Shown: positions 30,407 through 37,363 of the stretch, piece by piece | Layout of the letters: each line of letters begins with the position of its first letter | Numbering within the stretch: the first letter of the stretch is position 1 | Origin: an uncultured Clostridia bacterium | Lineage (GTDB): Bacteria > Bacillota > Clostridia > Oscillospirales > Ruminococcaceae | Length of the DNA: 44,363 bases | Assembly: GCA_947629905.1 (NCBI GenBank) | Contig: CANRFM010000017.1 | Span: forward strand, 1 to 44,363 | Direction: 5' to 3' | Notes under the pieces: generated by a model | Seen by the model: the letters and a program-made list of their open reading frames with translations, nothing else | The model's database searches: none | Told to the model about the DNA's origin: nothing | Position numbers and translations under genes: made by a program

Positions 30407-31912
30407 TCAGTCCAGTTTCAGTTCCTCGATTTCGCTGAGGATCTCTTTCTGCCGCTGCCGGAACATCAATGCCTTGTCGTGGATGAAATATTCCTCCACC
30501 CGGTATTTGGCAAGAAACCGGGCGCTGTGGGGGTTGGCAGTCAGCTCCGTCACCAGAATGATCAGCTCCTGTCCATCCGGAAAAACCGCATCCCCGAACC
30601 GGAACATATTCGACACGTGTTCCGAAGCCGTCCGGACAATGCGTTTCAGTTCGGCAACACGGCTGTCAAAGTCCGCCTTGACAATGCCGAACGCATCGCC
30701 CTGTTCTGCGCCGTGCAGGAGCGCCGTCTCCTGCCGGAGAATTTCCCAGAGCTGTAACAGCTGTGCCTGCTGGCTTTCGGAAAGGCTGCGGGACTGGATA
30801 CCGCTGTCATAGCGGCGCTTGATCTTCCGGGTGCTGCTGCCGAGAATGTCCTCTGCCGTTTCCTTGTTCAGGGTAAGCTGCGCCTTGAAATCCCGGAGAA
30901 CCGTCATCAGTTCCGTGAGCAGTGCATCGAGTTCCATGGCGGTGCGCATTTCGAGCATGACGGCATCGAGCAGCAGACCGAGCAGGGAATAGCGCTCGTC
31001 AAATCTCGCAGCTTTTGCCCGTTCATAAATTGCCCCGTCCGCCTCTCCGGCTAAAATGCGGTCGACCTGATAATCGCTGCGGTACTTGTTGTACAGATCG
31101 TAGTAGATCGAGAAATCCTGTGCAATTTCGGGGTTTTGCAGATACTGCTCCACCAGCATTCTGTCCACCGGAATGCCGTGTTCCTCGTAAAGATATATCA
31201 TCTGGCTCAGGTCGTCCCAGCCTCTTGCCGTGACAAATCGCTTGCCGTCCACGGTGGATTCCACCCGGTAGAAATGCTGTTTCTTTATGTCAAGATAGGT
31301 CAGAATGGAAGCGTGAATGCCCGTGGCGTAGGCGTATTCTTTCCACACGTCATAGTCCGGATCGACATCCACCCGTTTCAGCCTGTCCCATGTGGCAATG
31401 TCAAATTCCCGGACGGAGTGGTTATATTCCGGCGGATTGCCGGCGGTGACAACGATCCACCCTGCCGGCACTTCATGCCTGCCGAATACTTTATATTGCA
31501 GAAATTGCAGCATGATAGGCGTGAGCGTTTCCGAAACACAGTTGATCTCATCCAAGAACAGGATGCCGTTTTCAATGCCTGTCTCCTCCATCATCTGATA
31601 GACAGAGGCAATGATCTCGCTCATGGTGTATTCGGAAATGTCATATTCCTTCCCGCAAAACGTGACATGGCGTATCTGCGGCAGACCGAGGGCACTCTGC
31701 CGTGTGTGGTGCGTCATGGAATAACTCAGCAGCCCAATGCCCAGTTCCGAGGCGATCTGTTCCATAATGGCTGTCTTGCCGATACCGGGCGGTCCCATCA
31801 GGAACACCGGGCGCTGCTTGTGCGGCGGGATCCTGTAGCGCCCCAGTTCATCCTTCGTCAGGTAGGCGGTCACTGTGTTCTTGATCTGCTGTTTGGCTTC
31901 ATGGATATTCAT
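30407..31912 (-). CDS. MoxR-family AAA+ ATPase
   Basis: 501 residues from ATG 31912, after AAGGAG. Walker A GPPGIGKT at residues ~40-47, Walker B GILFLDEIN (~120-128), sensor-like VTAGNPPEYN and an arginine region REFDIATWDRLKRVDVDP, the layout of MoxR/RavA-type AAA+ proteins. The C-terminal half (~300-501) is a long helical region not found in short MoxRs, with REER/ELKR-like helices. MoxR ATPases act with von Willebrand factor A proteins as chaperones that mature or load metal cofactors or assemble complexes. The VWA gene lies upstream in the same direction. Two tandem copies of a promoter/hairpin block sit immediately before it. Confidence 0.92.
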   Translation of the reverse strand: MNIHEAKQQIKNTVTAYLTKDELGRYRIPPHKQRPVFLMGPPGIGKTAIMEQIASELGIGLLSYSMTHHTRQSALGLPQIRHVTFCGKEYDISEYTMSEIIASVYQMMEETGIENGILFLDEINCVSETLTPIMLQFLQYKVFGRHEVPAGWIVVTAGNPPEYNHSVREFDIATWDRLKRVDVDPDYDVWKEYAYATGIHASILTYLDIKKQHFYRVESTVDGKRFVTARGWDDLSQMIYLYEEHGIPVDRMLVEQYLQNPEIAQDFSIYYDLYNKYRSDYQVDRILAGEADGAIYERAKAARFDERYSLLGLLLDAVMLEMRTAMELDALLTELMTVLRDFKAQLTLNKETAEDILGSSTRKIKRRYDSGIQSRSLSESQQAQLLQLWEILRQETALLHGAEQGDAFGIVKADFDSRVAELKRIVRTASEHVSNMFRFGDAVFPDGQELIILVTELTANPHSARFLAKYRVEEYFIHDKALMFRQRQKEILSEIEELKLD

Positions 31913-31939
31913 AGACTTCTCCTTTTTTACTGGTATAGA

Positions 31940-32001
31940 AAAAGCCAAGGCTCGCTCCGTTTGCTGAGACTCCAATCATCTCAGGGCGTTAGCGACCTTG
32001 A
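31940..32001 (-). terminator. attenuator-like hairpin, copy A
   Basis: Minus strand: CAAGG-TCGCT ... CTGAGA pairs with TCTCAG ... AGCGAG-CCTTG and is followed by GGCTTTTT. A leader terminator between promoter and gene suggests attenuation; the copy at 32120-32180 has the same form. Regulating factor unknown. Confidence 0.6.
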
Positions 32002-32011
32002 CTCTGATTCT

Positions 32012-32040
32012 ATTATACACCAAAGTCGCAATATTGTCAA
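32012..32040 (-). promoter_or_regulatory. MoxR promoter copy A
   Basis: Minus strand TTGACA (32040-32035), 17 bp, TATAAT (32017-32012). It precedes an attenuator-like hairpin and the MoxR start. Confidence 0.8.
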
Positions 32041-32119
32041 GGGGAAAATAAGAAATTCAGCGGATGCCGCTGTCGTTCAGTGCCTGTTCCTCAAGCAGGC
32101 TTCTCCTTTTTACTGATAA

Positions 32120-32180
32120 AAAAGCCAAGGCTCGCTCCGTTTGCTGAGGCTACAATTGTCTCAGGGCGTTAGCGACCTTG
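32120..32180 (-). terminator. attenuator-like hairpin, copy B (also the VWA gene's terminator)
   Basis: Same stem as copy A (CAAGG 32126-32130 with CCTTG 32176-32180), followed on the minus strand by GGCTTTTTT. It can also terminate the VWA transcript. Confidence 0.6.
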
Positions 32181-32191
32181 ACTCTGCTCAT

Positions 32192-32220
32192 ATTATACAC
32201 CAAAGTCGCAATATTGTCAA
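32192..32220 (-). promoter_or_regulatory. MoxR promoter copy B
   Basis: Identical hexamers and spacing to copy A, exactly 180 bp further upstream (TTGACA 32220-32215, TATAAT 32197-32192). Transcripts from here would pass two hairpins before the MoxR start. Confidence 0.8.
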
Positions 32221-32234
32221 GGGGAACAAGAATT

Positions 32235-33650
32235 TCAGCGGATGCCGCTGTCGTTCAGTGCCTGTTCCTCAAGAATGACACGCATCGCCCAGACAGGCAC
32301 TTCATAATTGTTCGATTCATTTTCTAAAAAGACAAATGCCGTCCGGTAGGGTGTCTGCCGCTGCGGAAATGCCCCGTGCCCGTCTGTAAAATACAGCAGC
32401 CCCTGCAGATCGGTCAGTTCTTTTTGCCGCAGCAGTTCCTCTACATAGGCAAAGACCGGTCGAAAATCCGTCCCCCCGAACCCGTGGAGCTTCATGGTAT
32501 TCAGGTAGCTGTCAAATTCTTCCTGACTCGTGATCTTTACGGCTTCCTGAATTTCTGCATCGCACTGAATAATGTGAATGTTGACCTTTGTGAAAAAGCT
32601 CTCCTGCTGTTTGAGGATGTTATAGGTCTTTTGAAGGAATTGCTGAACGGTCTTGCCCCGCACCGAACCGGAAGTATCAATGGCAATGACAAATTCCCGG
32701 ATACGCTTTTCGTCCTTGTATTCGAGCGGTTCGATCAGCGGCATATTGCCGTAAAGCTGCATACCGTAAGTATAGAAATTATAGTCAAATGTATCATCAT
32801 CGATCCGCATGACCTCTCCGAATACCGCAAATTTCCGCAGAAAATCGGCATAGTCATACCGTTCCCGGTTGAGGGCGGAGAGGTTCTGTATCAGATTGCC
32901 CGCCTGCGTGCCACGCTGCTTGTGGAACGTTTCGAGATCGACCTGCATCTGCCGGGCGATTTTTTTCCACGTCTCCTCCGCTTCCTGCGGAGACATAGCA
33001 CCGTCATCCGGTGCATCCTGTTCCGGGGCATCCGAGGGCGGAATGGTGCCGTTCGGCTGTCCGTCATCGCCGCTGTCATGGCTGCCGCTATTGCCGCCTG
33101 TGCCGGGGGCATACCATGGTGTATGGTCGTCCAGTGCAAAGGCTTCCCGGAGTGTCTGACACTGTTCTTCCGTGAAATGGTTTTCCCGGAAAAAATGATA
33201 CAGCTTCTCCGCCGTGAGGGGCTTCACCTTGTCCGCAAAGACGGACAAAATCTGTGCCTGCTGCGCTTCTATGGTACTGTCCACGCAAGTCAGATGCAAG
33301 CCAGAAAGCATCACTTCCACCGCAATGTCACACGCCGTGTCCCACAGTACCCGGTCGACCGTCTGTGCAACATAGCCATGCCGGAACACGCAGTGCAGCA
33401 CGCTGTGCAGGTAGGTGCGGGTGATTTTCGGGCTGTTCTCCCGGAACAGACGCAGGATATGATCACTGTTATAATATAGGTATCTGCTGTCCGTGCCCAT
33501 AGATTCCCCCGCATAGGGGGCGAATACCAGACGGCTGAGGGCGTTTTCCATGAAGCGCAGCCCCATGAACAGCATATTCCGGGAATAGGTCAGTATTTCC
33601 TCCGAAAGCCTGTTTGCCTTTTCGAGGGCTTCCGGTTCTTTTGTCTGCAT
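32235..33650 (-). CDS. VWA-domain protein with DUF2201-like N-terminus
   Basis: 471 residues from ATG 33650, after AAAGGGGGG. The C-terminus from ~320 is a von Willebrand A domain with an intact MIDAS motif DTSGS (residues 325-329) and GGTD (~392-395) and the TDG near 422-424. The N-terminus has a DUF2201-like putative metallopeptidase region (LHSVLHCVFRHGYV, helical, with a partial HxxxH). Between lies a low-complexity acidic linker (NGTIPPSDAPEQDAPDDG). VWA proteins of this type work with MoxR ATPases; here the VWA gene comes first, the reverse of the common order. Its last 12 codons are copied in the tandem duplication downstream. Confidence 0.9.
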   Translation of the reverse strand: MQTKEPEALEKANRLSEEILTYSRNMLFMGLRFMENALSRLVFAPYAGESMGTDSRYLYYNSDHILRLFRENSPKITRTYLHSVLHCVFRHGYVAQTVDRVLWDTACDIAVEVMLSGLHLTCVDSTIEAQQAQILSVFADKVKPLTAEKLYHFFRENHFTEEQCQTLREAFALDDHTPWYAPGTGGNSGSHDSGDDGQPNGTIPPSDAPEQDAPDDGAMSPQEAEETWKKIARQMQVDLETFHKQRGTQAGNLIQNLSALNRERYDYADFLRKFAVFGEVMRIDDDTFDYNFYTYGMQLYGNMPLIEPLEYKDEKRIREFVIAIDTSGSVRGKTVQQFLQKTYNILKQQESFFTKVNIHIIQCDAEIQEAVKITSQEEFDSYLNTMKLHGFGGTDFRPVFAYVEELLRQKELTDLQGLLYFTDGHGAFPQRQTPYRTAFVFLENESNNYEVPVWAMRVILEEQALNDSGIR

Positions 33651-33674
33651 GGCTGTCCCCCCTTTCGGATGCGG

Positions 33675-33703
33675 AAAACCGGGTACTGCTGTGAGCACCC
33701 GGT
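33675..33703 (-). terminator. terminator of the GGDEF gene
   Basis: Inverted repeat ACCGGGT (33678-33684) / ACCCGGT (33697-33703), followed by TTTTCC in the minus direction. It separates the GGDEF gene from the VWA gene. Confidence 0.6.
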
Positions 33704-33710
33704 CATGTTG

Positions 33711-35624
33711 CTATGCTTTACGCAGGTAACGGGAGGTCTTTTTCCGCTTCTTCTTTTCGTACATCATCTGATCGGCAGTTGTGATCATGTTGAACAGTGT
33801 CACACCCTGTTCCACGGGGGCAACGTAAGTACCGATACTTGCGGAAAGTTCATAGGGCTTGTGGAGTATGTGGTTGATGTCTTCGAGCCGTTTGGTGAAC
33901 TTGCGCTCCAGAATTTCCACATCGTCCTCCCCGGAACCGACACCTAAGATGATAAATTCATCCCCGCCGAACCGGGCGCAGATCTGATCGCCGTTGCAGC
34001 ATTCCTTGATGATGGTTGCCAGCCGCTGCAATGCGAAATCGCCTTCCTTGTGTCCGTAGCTGTCGTTGACGATTTTCAGACCGTCCATGTCGATGAACGA
34101 GATGACGAGCTTTTCCTTGCTGTCTTCACAGCGGCGGTAGAGGGCATCTGCCTCCCGGATGAAGCCGTTGCGGTTGTAGATACCCGTCAGCGGGTCGATG
34201 ACATACAGCCTGTCAAGCTCTGAGATCACGCTGTTGAGGTGAATGAGCTTGCGGATATTTTCGATGGAATTGGAAATGTTCATCATAATAGAATGGCACA
34301 GCTTGCTCTTGGTCGGGAAGTCGCTGTCCATGATGATGTAGTACCCCAGACACCGCTCCCGGAAATGCAGCGGCAGGAAATAGCTCACATGACCGCTGCC
34401 CTCGACCGGTATGGGGAACATCTCCGAGCAGCTGAAACTCTCCACCGTCCCGATGCCGTCCTTGCTCCAGATGAGCGGTGCACTCATGGTCTTGGTGTAG
34501 CCGTGTACCTGATATTCGTCTGTACGGTTCGAGCCGAAAGCGCTGTTCCATTCGGAACACAGGCACAGGCAGCAGCGTTCGCAGTCGATCTCGTGCAGAA
34601 ATTTCCCGATCGCCTGAATATTTTCCTCCGGTGTCTCCGTTTCCGCCAGTTCCGAAGTCATGCGGTTGAGCAGCGAAATGTCCGAACGGTAGCCGTCAAT
34701 GAGCTGGAAGGTATTTTTCTTATAGCGCACGAGATTTTCCGAAATTGTGCCGCTGCATCCGCAGCTTTCCGTAAAGACCGGTTCTGCCCGGAGTGTGGTC
34801 GTCTGAGGGACTTTCTCCCCGGAAACAGCACGGAGCAGCACCTCACACGCCTTGTATCCCGCCTTGTACAGCGGACGGGCGACTGTCGTCAGCATCGGGC
34901 TGTAGTGTCTTGCATTGTAGGTATTGTCAAATCCAGTGACAATGACATCCTCCGGTACACGCTTTTTGTATTTCTCAAGGCGTTTCATAGCGGCAAGTGC
35001 CATGGCATCGTTCGCAGAGATAATGGCATCCGGCATGGGAAGCCCCGACTGCATCAGTTCATCGATGGCACGTTCGCCGTCCACGGGGCGAAATTCCCCG
35101 AAGTAGACCCGCCGGGCATCGACGATCAGCTTATTTTCTGCCATGACGTGCAGGAATGCTTCATACCGTGCCTGCGCTTCCGGGTTGGAGAGCGGACCGG
35201 AGATGAAATTCACGACCTTTGCCTGATGTTTCGTGACAACGTGCTGCACGACCTCACGCATTGCCTTGGTGTTGTCAATTTCCACATTGTAAAAATCCGG
35301 GTCGTCCTTGCAGTCGAGGAATACAGCCGGAATGCCGGAAGCCTTGACATTGGCGATGATCTTCTTCTTTTCGTCCGGGTCACAGACGGTATTGGTCATC
35401 AGGACAACGCCGTCAAATTTTTCGTAGTTGACAAGGCTGTAGATGTTGTATTCACCGATGTCATACCGGCTGCTCGAGATCACCCCGCCGAATGCGGCAA
35501 AGCAGGAAATATTGGCGTTTCCGGCTTTTGCACAGGCGATGATGCCATCGAGCACACTGTTCTGGTACTCCTCATCGATACCTGCCACAATGACGGCGAA
35601 ATGCGGGATCTTTTTTTCAGACAT
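33711..35624 (-). CDS. Diguanylate cyclase with a LacI/PurR-type sugar-sensor domain
   Basis: 637 residues, ATG 35624. No signal peptide or membrane helix, so it should be cytoplasmic. Residues ~1-285 match the ligand-binding domain of LacI-type repressors (HFAVIVAGIDEEYQNSVLDGI, FDGVVLMTNTV, PDAIISANDAMALAAMKRL, VIVTGFDNTYNARHYSPMLTTVARP) without a helix-turn-helix; then ESCGCSG, a middle region (~300-470) that could be GAF-like, and GGDEF (~485-635) with intact RFGGDEF and DMDGLKIVNDSYGH. An active cyclase would make c-di-GMP from two GTP. The usual inhibitory RxxD site is not obvious (the region reads NGDQ). The role is plausibly sugar-dependent c-di-GMP signalling. Confidence 0.92.
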   Translation of the reverse strand: MSEKKIPHFAVIVAGIDEEYQNSVLDGIIACAKAGNANISCFAAFGGVISSSRYDIGEYNIYSLVNYEKFDGVVLMTNTVCDPDEKKKIIANVKASGIPAVFLDCKDDPDFYNVEIDNTKAMREVVQHVVTKHQAKVVNFISGPLSNPEAQARYEAFLHVMAENKLIVDARRVYFGEFRPVDGERAIDELMQSGLPMPDAIISANDAMALAAMKRLEKYKKRVPEDVIVTGFDNTYNARHYSPMLTTVARPLYKAGYKACEVLLRAVSGEKVPQTTTLRAEPVFTESCGCSGTISENLVRYKKNTFQLIDGYRSDISLLNRMTSELAETETPEENIQAIGKFLHEIDCERCCLCLCSEWNSAFGSNRTDEYQVHGYTKTMSAPLIWSKDGIGTVESFSCSEMFPIPVEGSGHVSYFLPLHFRERCLGYYIIMDSDFPTKSKLCHSIMMNISNSIENIRKLIHLNSVISELDRLYVIDPLTGIYNRNGFIREADALYRRCEDSKEKLVISFIDMDGLKIVNDSYGHKEGDFALQRLATIIKECCNGDQICARFGGDEFIILGVGSGEDDVEILERKFTKRLEDINHILHKPYELSASIGTYVAPVEQGVTLFNMITTADQMMYEKKKRKKTSRYLRKA

Positions 35625-35661
35625 ATAGCGTACACTCCCTCACCATATCTTGATATATTAC

Positions 35662-35690
35662 AATGCACATCTTGAAAAGAACTGTGCATT
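35662..35690. promoter_or_regulatory. inverted repeat upstream of the GGDEF gene
   Basis: AATGCACA (35662-35669) and TGTGCATT (35683-35690), perfect arms, 13-bp spacer, 38 bp before the start codon; it overlaps a weak promoter region (TAATAT on the minus strand). Candidate operator of an unknown regulator. Confidence 0.45.
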
Positions 35691-35713
35691 TTTCATAAAC
35701 ACCCTTGAAAATC

Positions 35714-35739
35714 TGCGGTACTCACGGCGGAGTACCGCA
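35714..35739 (-). terminator. terminator-like hairpin after the ECF transporter gene
   Basis: Perfect 10-bp stem TGCGGTACTC / GAGTACCGCA (35714-35723, 35730-35739), loop ACGGCG. It lies 35 bp after the stop; the T tract is weak. Confidence 0.6.
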
Positions 35740-35773
35740 TACTTGTTGTATGTATCGGCACAGGGGGCTTGCC

Positions 35774-36391
35774 CTATGCCTTTGCTTCTGCCGGGAAGCG
35801 AAGCAGTTTTGCCTTGTAAAGTGCCATGCCGACCGCACCGACCACAATGGTCACGGCGATCATCTCCACGACAGCGTTGATGCCGACATAGCCGACGATA
35901 AATGCTACGACATTTTTGCCCTCCATCAGGTTTTGCATATATTCCGTATGCTGGAACAGCAGCACCAGTGCCGACATGAACAGCACGGTATTCAGGAAAG
36001 CAGCCGCAAAGCCGCTCACGAAGAGACCGATCTCCGGCTTGTTCAGCTTGCGGAAGAGCAGAAAGAGCAGTCCGACCAGCAGCCCGTCCAGTGTTCTCGG
36101 AACGAAGCGCTGTACAAAGGCAAGCACCGGGTCAATGGCAAACAGTGCAGCCCCCATAGGACTTGGCACGCCGATGCCGATGCATTGCAGAAAGCTCATC
36201 AGCCCGAACAGAGCGCCCATGGCAGCACCGCCCCACGGACCGAGTGTGACCGCAGCGAGTGCGACCGGGATCGTACCCAGTGAAATGGAGAGCGGTCCGA
36301 TCGGGATCGTACCGATCGGCGTCAGCAGGAAAATCAGCTCGATCGCCGTCAATGCCCCCATGATCACGATGGATCTGGTGTTTGTTTTCAT
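35774..36391 (-). CDS. ECF transporter S component, pantothenate-type candidate
   Basis: 205 residues from ATG 36391, after AGGAGG. Six hydrophobic segments. The N-terminal region TPIGTIPIGPLSISLGTIPVALAAVTLGPWGGAAMGALFG has the layout of vitamin-binding S components, and resembles PanT-like (pantothenate) sequences by memory; specificity is therefore a guess. The ECF module (EcfA, EcfA', EcfT) is not here, so it would belong to a shared Group II system. It has its own promoter and, 35 bp after the stop, a hairpin. Confidence 0.85.
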   Translation of the reverse strand: MKTNTRSIVIMGALTAIELIFLLTPIGTIPIGPLSISLGTIPVALAAVTLGPWGGAAMGALFGLMSFLQCIGIGVPSPMGAALFAIDPVLAFVQRFVPRTLDGLLVGLLFLLFRKLNKPEIGLFVSGFAAAFLNTVLFMSALVLLFQHTEYMQNLMEGKNVVAFIVGYVGINAVVEMIAVTIVVGAVGMALYKAKLLRFPAEAKA

Positions 36392-36445
36392 ATTTAGTTC
36401 CTCCTTGTTATTATTCCCCTGCCGGGGATACAATACAACAGTTAT

Positions 36446-36474
36446 ATTATACCACAGATCCCCGAAAAAGTAAA
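36446..36474 (-). promoter_or_regulatory. sigma-A promoter of the ECF transporter gene
   Basis: Minus strand: TTTACT (36474-36469), 17 bp, extended TGG-TATAAT (36451-36446). Confidence 0.7.
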
Positions 36475-36475
36475 G

Positions 36476-36507
36476 TCTCCGGCGGTAATTTTTTTACCAG
36501 CCGGAGA
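36476..36507. other. 32-nt hairpin between the ECF and XRE genes
   Basis: TCTCCGGC (36476-36483) / GCCGGAGA (36500-36507) with inner GGTAA/TTACC. The run of T lies in the loop, not after the stem, so it is not a plain terminator. Function unknown; it lies upstream of the promoters of both divergent genes. Confidence 0.5.
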
Positions 36508-36598
36508 TAAATTTTATGTGTAAAGATTGTGGAAAATGCATAATTGCAGCGGTAAGCGTGCCGTTCTGGATTTTTTTGTAAACAATTTATAAAACCCC

Positions 36599-36627
36599 TT
36601 GCAATCTGTCGGGAAATATGGTATGAT
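36599..36627 (+). promoter_or_regulatory. sigma-A promoter of the XRE regulator gene
   Basis: TTGCAA (36599-36604), 17 bp, extended TGG-TATGAT (36622-36627). Confidence 0.78.
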
Positions 36628-36639
36628 AAAAGTATCCAC

Positions 36640-36654
36640 GTAAACAATGTTTAC
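36640..36654. promoter_or_regulatory. candidate operator: GTAAACA-A-TGTTTAC in the XRE gene's leader
   Basis: Perfect 7-1-7 palindrome just after the predicted start of transcription. A half-site-like copy (GTAAACAATTTAT, 36578-36590) lies upstream of the -35. It matches the sites before both NfeD/SPFH operons in the consensus GTAAAY-N3-RTTTAC. Confidence 0.7.
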
Positions 36655-36681
36655 ACGACACTGCTTCAGGGAGATGATACC

Positions 36682-37239
36682 ATGGATCATGCAGAACTCG
36701 GAAAAAGGCTGAAAGCCGCAAGACTTGCCCGGAAAATGACGCAGAGTGATGTCGTGGGCGACTTCATTACCCGCAATATGCTCAGTCAGATCGAAAGCGG
36801 CACGGCGATACCCTCGATGAAAACGCTCGAATACCTTGCCGGTGTGCTGGAAATACCGTTGGATCAGCTCTTTGCCGACCCGGAAGCACAGACGGGGCAT
36901 ACCGGGATACAGCTTTTGCAGGAGGCAAAGGAGCTGCTCCGGAATGGCTGCTATGAGGCTGTCCTCGATTTAGAGGACAAGACGAACCAGCTCAGCGATG
37001 AGCTGCACGCCATTCACAGCATGGCTTCCATGGCGCTGGCAAATTCACTGGCAGAGTACCGGGATGCGGAGCATTTGCAGAATGCTGTCGTCTACGCCCG
37101 CCGTGCCGCAAGGGAAGCGGAGATCGGCTTGTATGCCAATGCTGACCGTGTCGCACAGGCAAATCACCTGATCGCACAGCTTGCCCGGTACCTGAGCACT
37201 TACTATTCGCATCTGGCGACAGGGGAGACGGAAGGCTGA
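36682..37239 (+). CDS. XRE-family helix-turn-helix regulator
   Basis: 185 residues, ATG 36682 after GGGAGAT. N-terminal HTH_3 domain (residues ~5-60): ELGKRLKAARLARKMTQSDVVGDFITRNMLSQIESGTAIPSMKTLEYLAGVL. The C-terminal part (~75-180) is a helical, TPR-like region (LLQEAKELLRNGCYEAVLDLEDK, DAEHLQNAVVYARRAAREAE), probably for dimerisation or sensing. The gene stands directly before the NfeD-like/flotillin operon, and the same palindrome type occurs in its own leader, before that operon and before the second NfeD/SPFH operon 10 kb away, so it is the best candidate for the binding protein. No effector is apparent. Confidence 0.92.
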   Translation: MDHAELGKRLKAARLARKMTQSDVVGDFITRNMLSQIESGTAIPSMKTLEYLAGVLEIPLDQLFADPEAQTGHTGIQLLQEAKELLRNGCYEAVLDLEDKTNQLSDELHAIHSMASMALANSLAEYRDAEHLQNAVVYARRAAREAEIGLYANADRVAQANHLIAQLARYLSTYYSHLATGETEG

Positions 37240-37280
37240 ACGCTGCCGGAAAGAATTTTTCGGAAAGCTGCAAAAAATAC

Positions 37281-37309
37281 TTGACAAATCCGGCAAAATG
37301 TAGTATACT
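37281..37309 (+). promoter_or_regulatory. sigma-A promoter of the NfeD-like/flotillin operon
   Basis: TTGACA (37281-37286), 17 bp, TATACT (37304-37309). Confidence 0.85.
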
Positions 37310-37315
37310 ATACGT

Positions 37316-37330
37316 GTAAATCAAATTTAC
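37316..37330. promoter_or_regulatory. candidate operator: GTAAAT-CAA-ATTTAC at the flotillin operon start
   Basis: Perfect 6-3-6 inverted repeat (7-3-7 with the flanking T/A), beginning at about +1 of the promoter at 37281. Same pattern as 26995-27009 and 36640-36654. Confidence 0.7.
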
Positions 37331-37363
37331 ATCTGTATGGCGGTCTGGAAAGGAGGAAGGCTT

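Larger units (their letters stand above)
31916..32095. repeat. tandem duplication, unit A (180 bp)
   Basis: Unit A matches unit B (32100-32273) with few differences and small indels, the two separated by 4 bp. In minus-strand order it holds a 12-codon fragment of the VWA gene's end (LEEQALNDSGIR and stop, 32095-32057), a promoter (32040-32012), a hairpin (32001-31945) followed by a T tract, and the ribosome site of the MoxR gene. The tail fragment is not part of any gene here. Confidence 0.92.
32100..32273. repeat. tandem duplication, unit B (174 bp)
   Basis: The second copy includes the real 3' end of the VWA gene (stop at 32235), promoter TTGACA/TATAAT (32220-32192), hairpin (32180-32126) and a ribosome-site copy (GGAGAAG, 32106-32100) that has no start codon after it. 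Confidence 0.92.

Noticed and set aside
36476-36507. Hairpin as a terminator
   Set aside because: It lies between divergent genes and its T run is in the loop, not after the stem.
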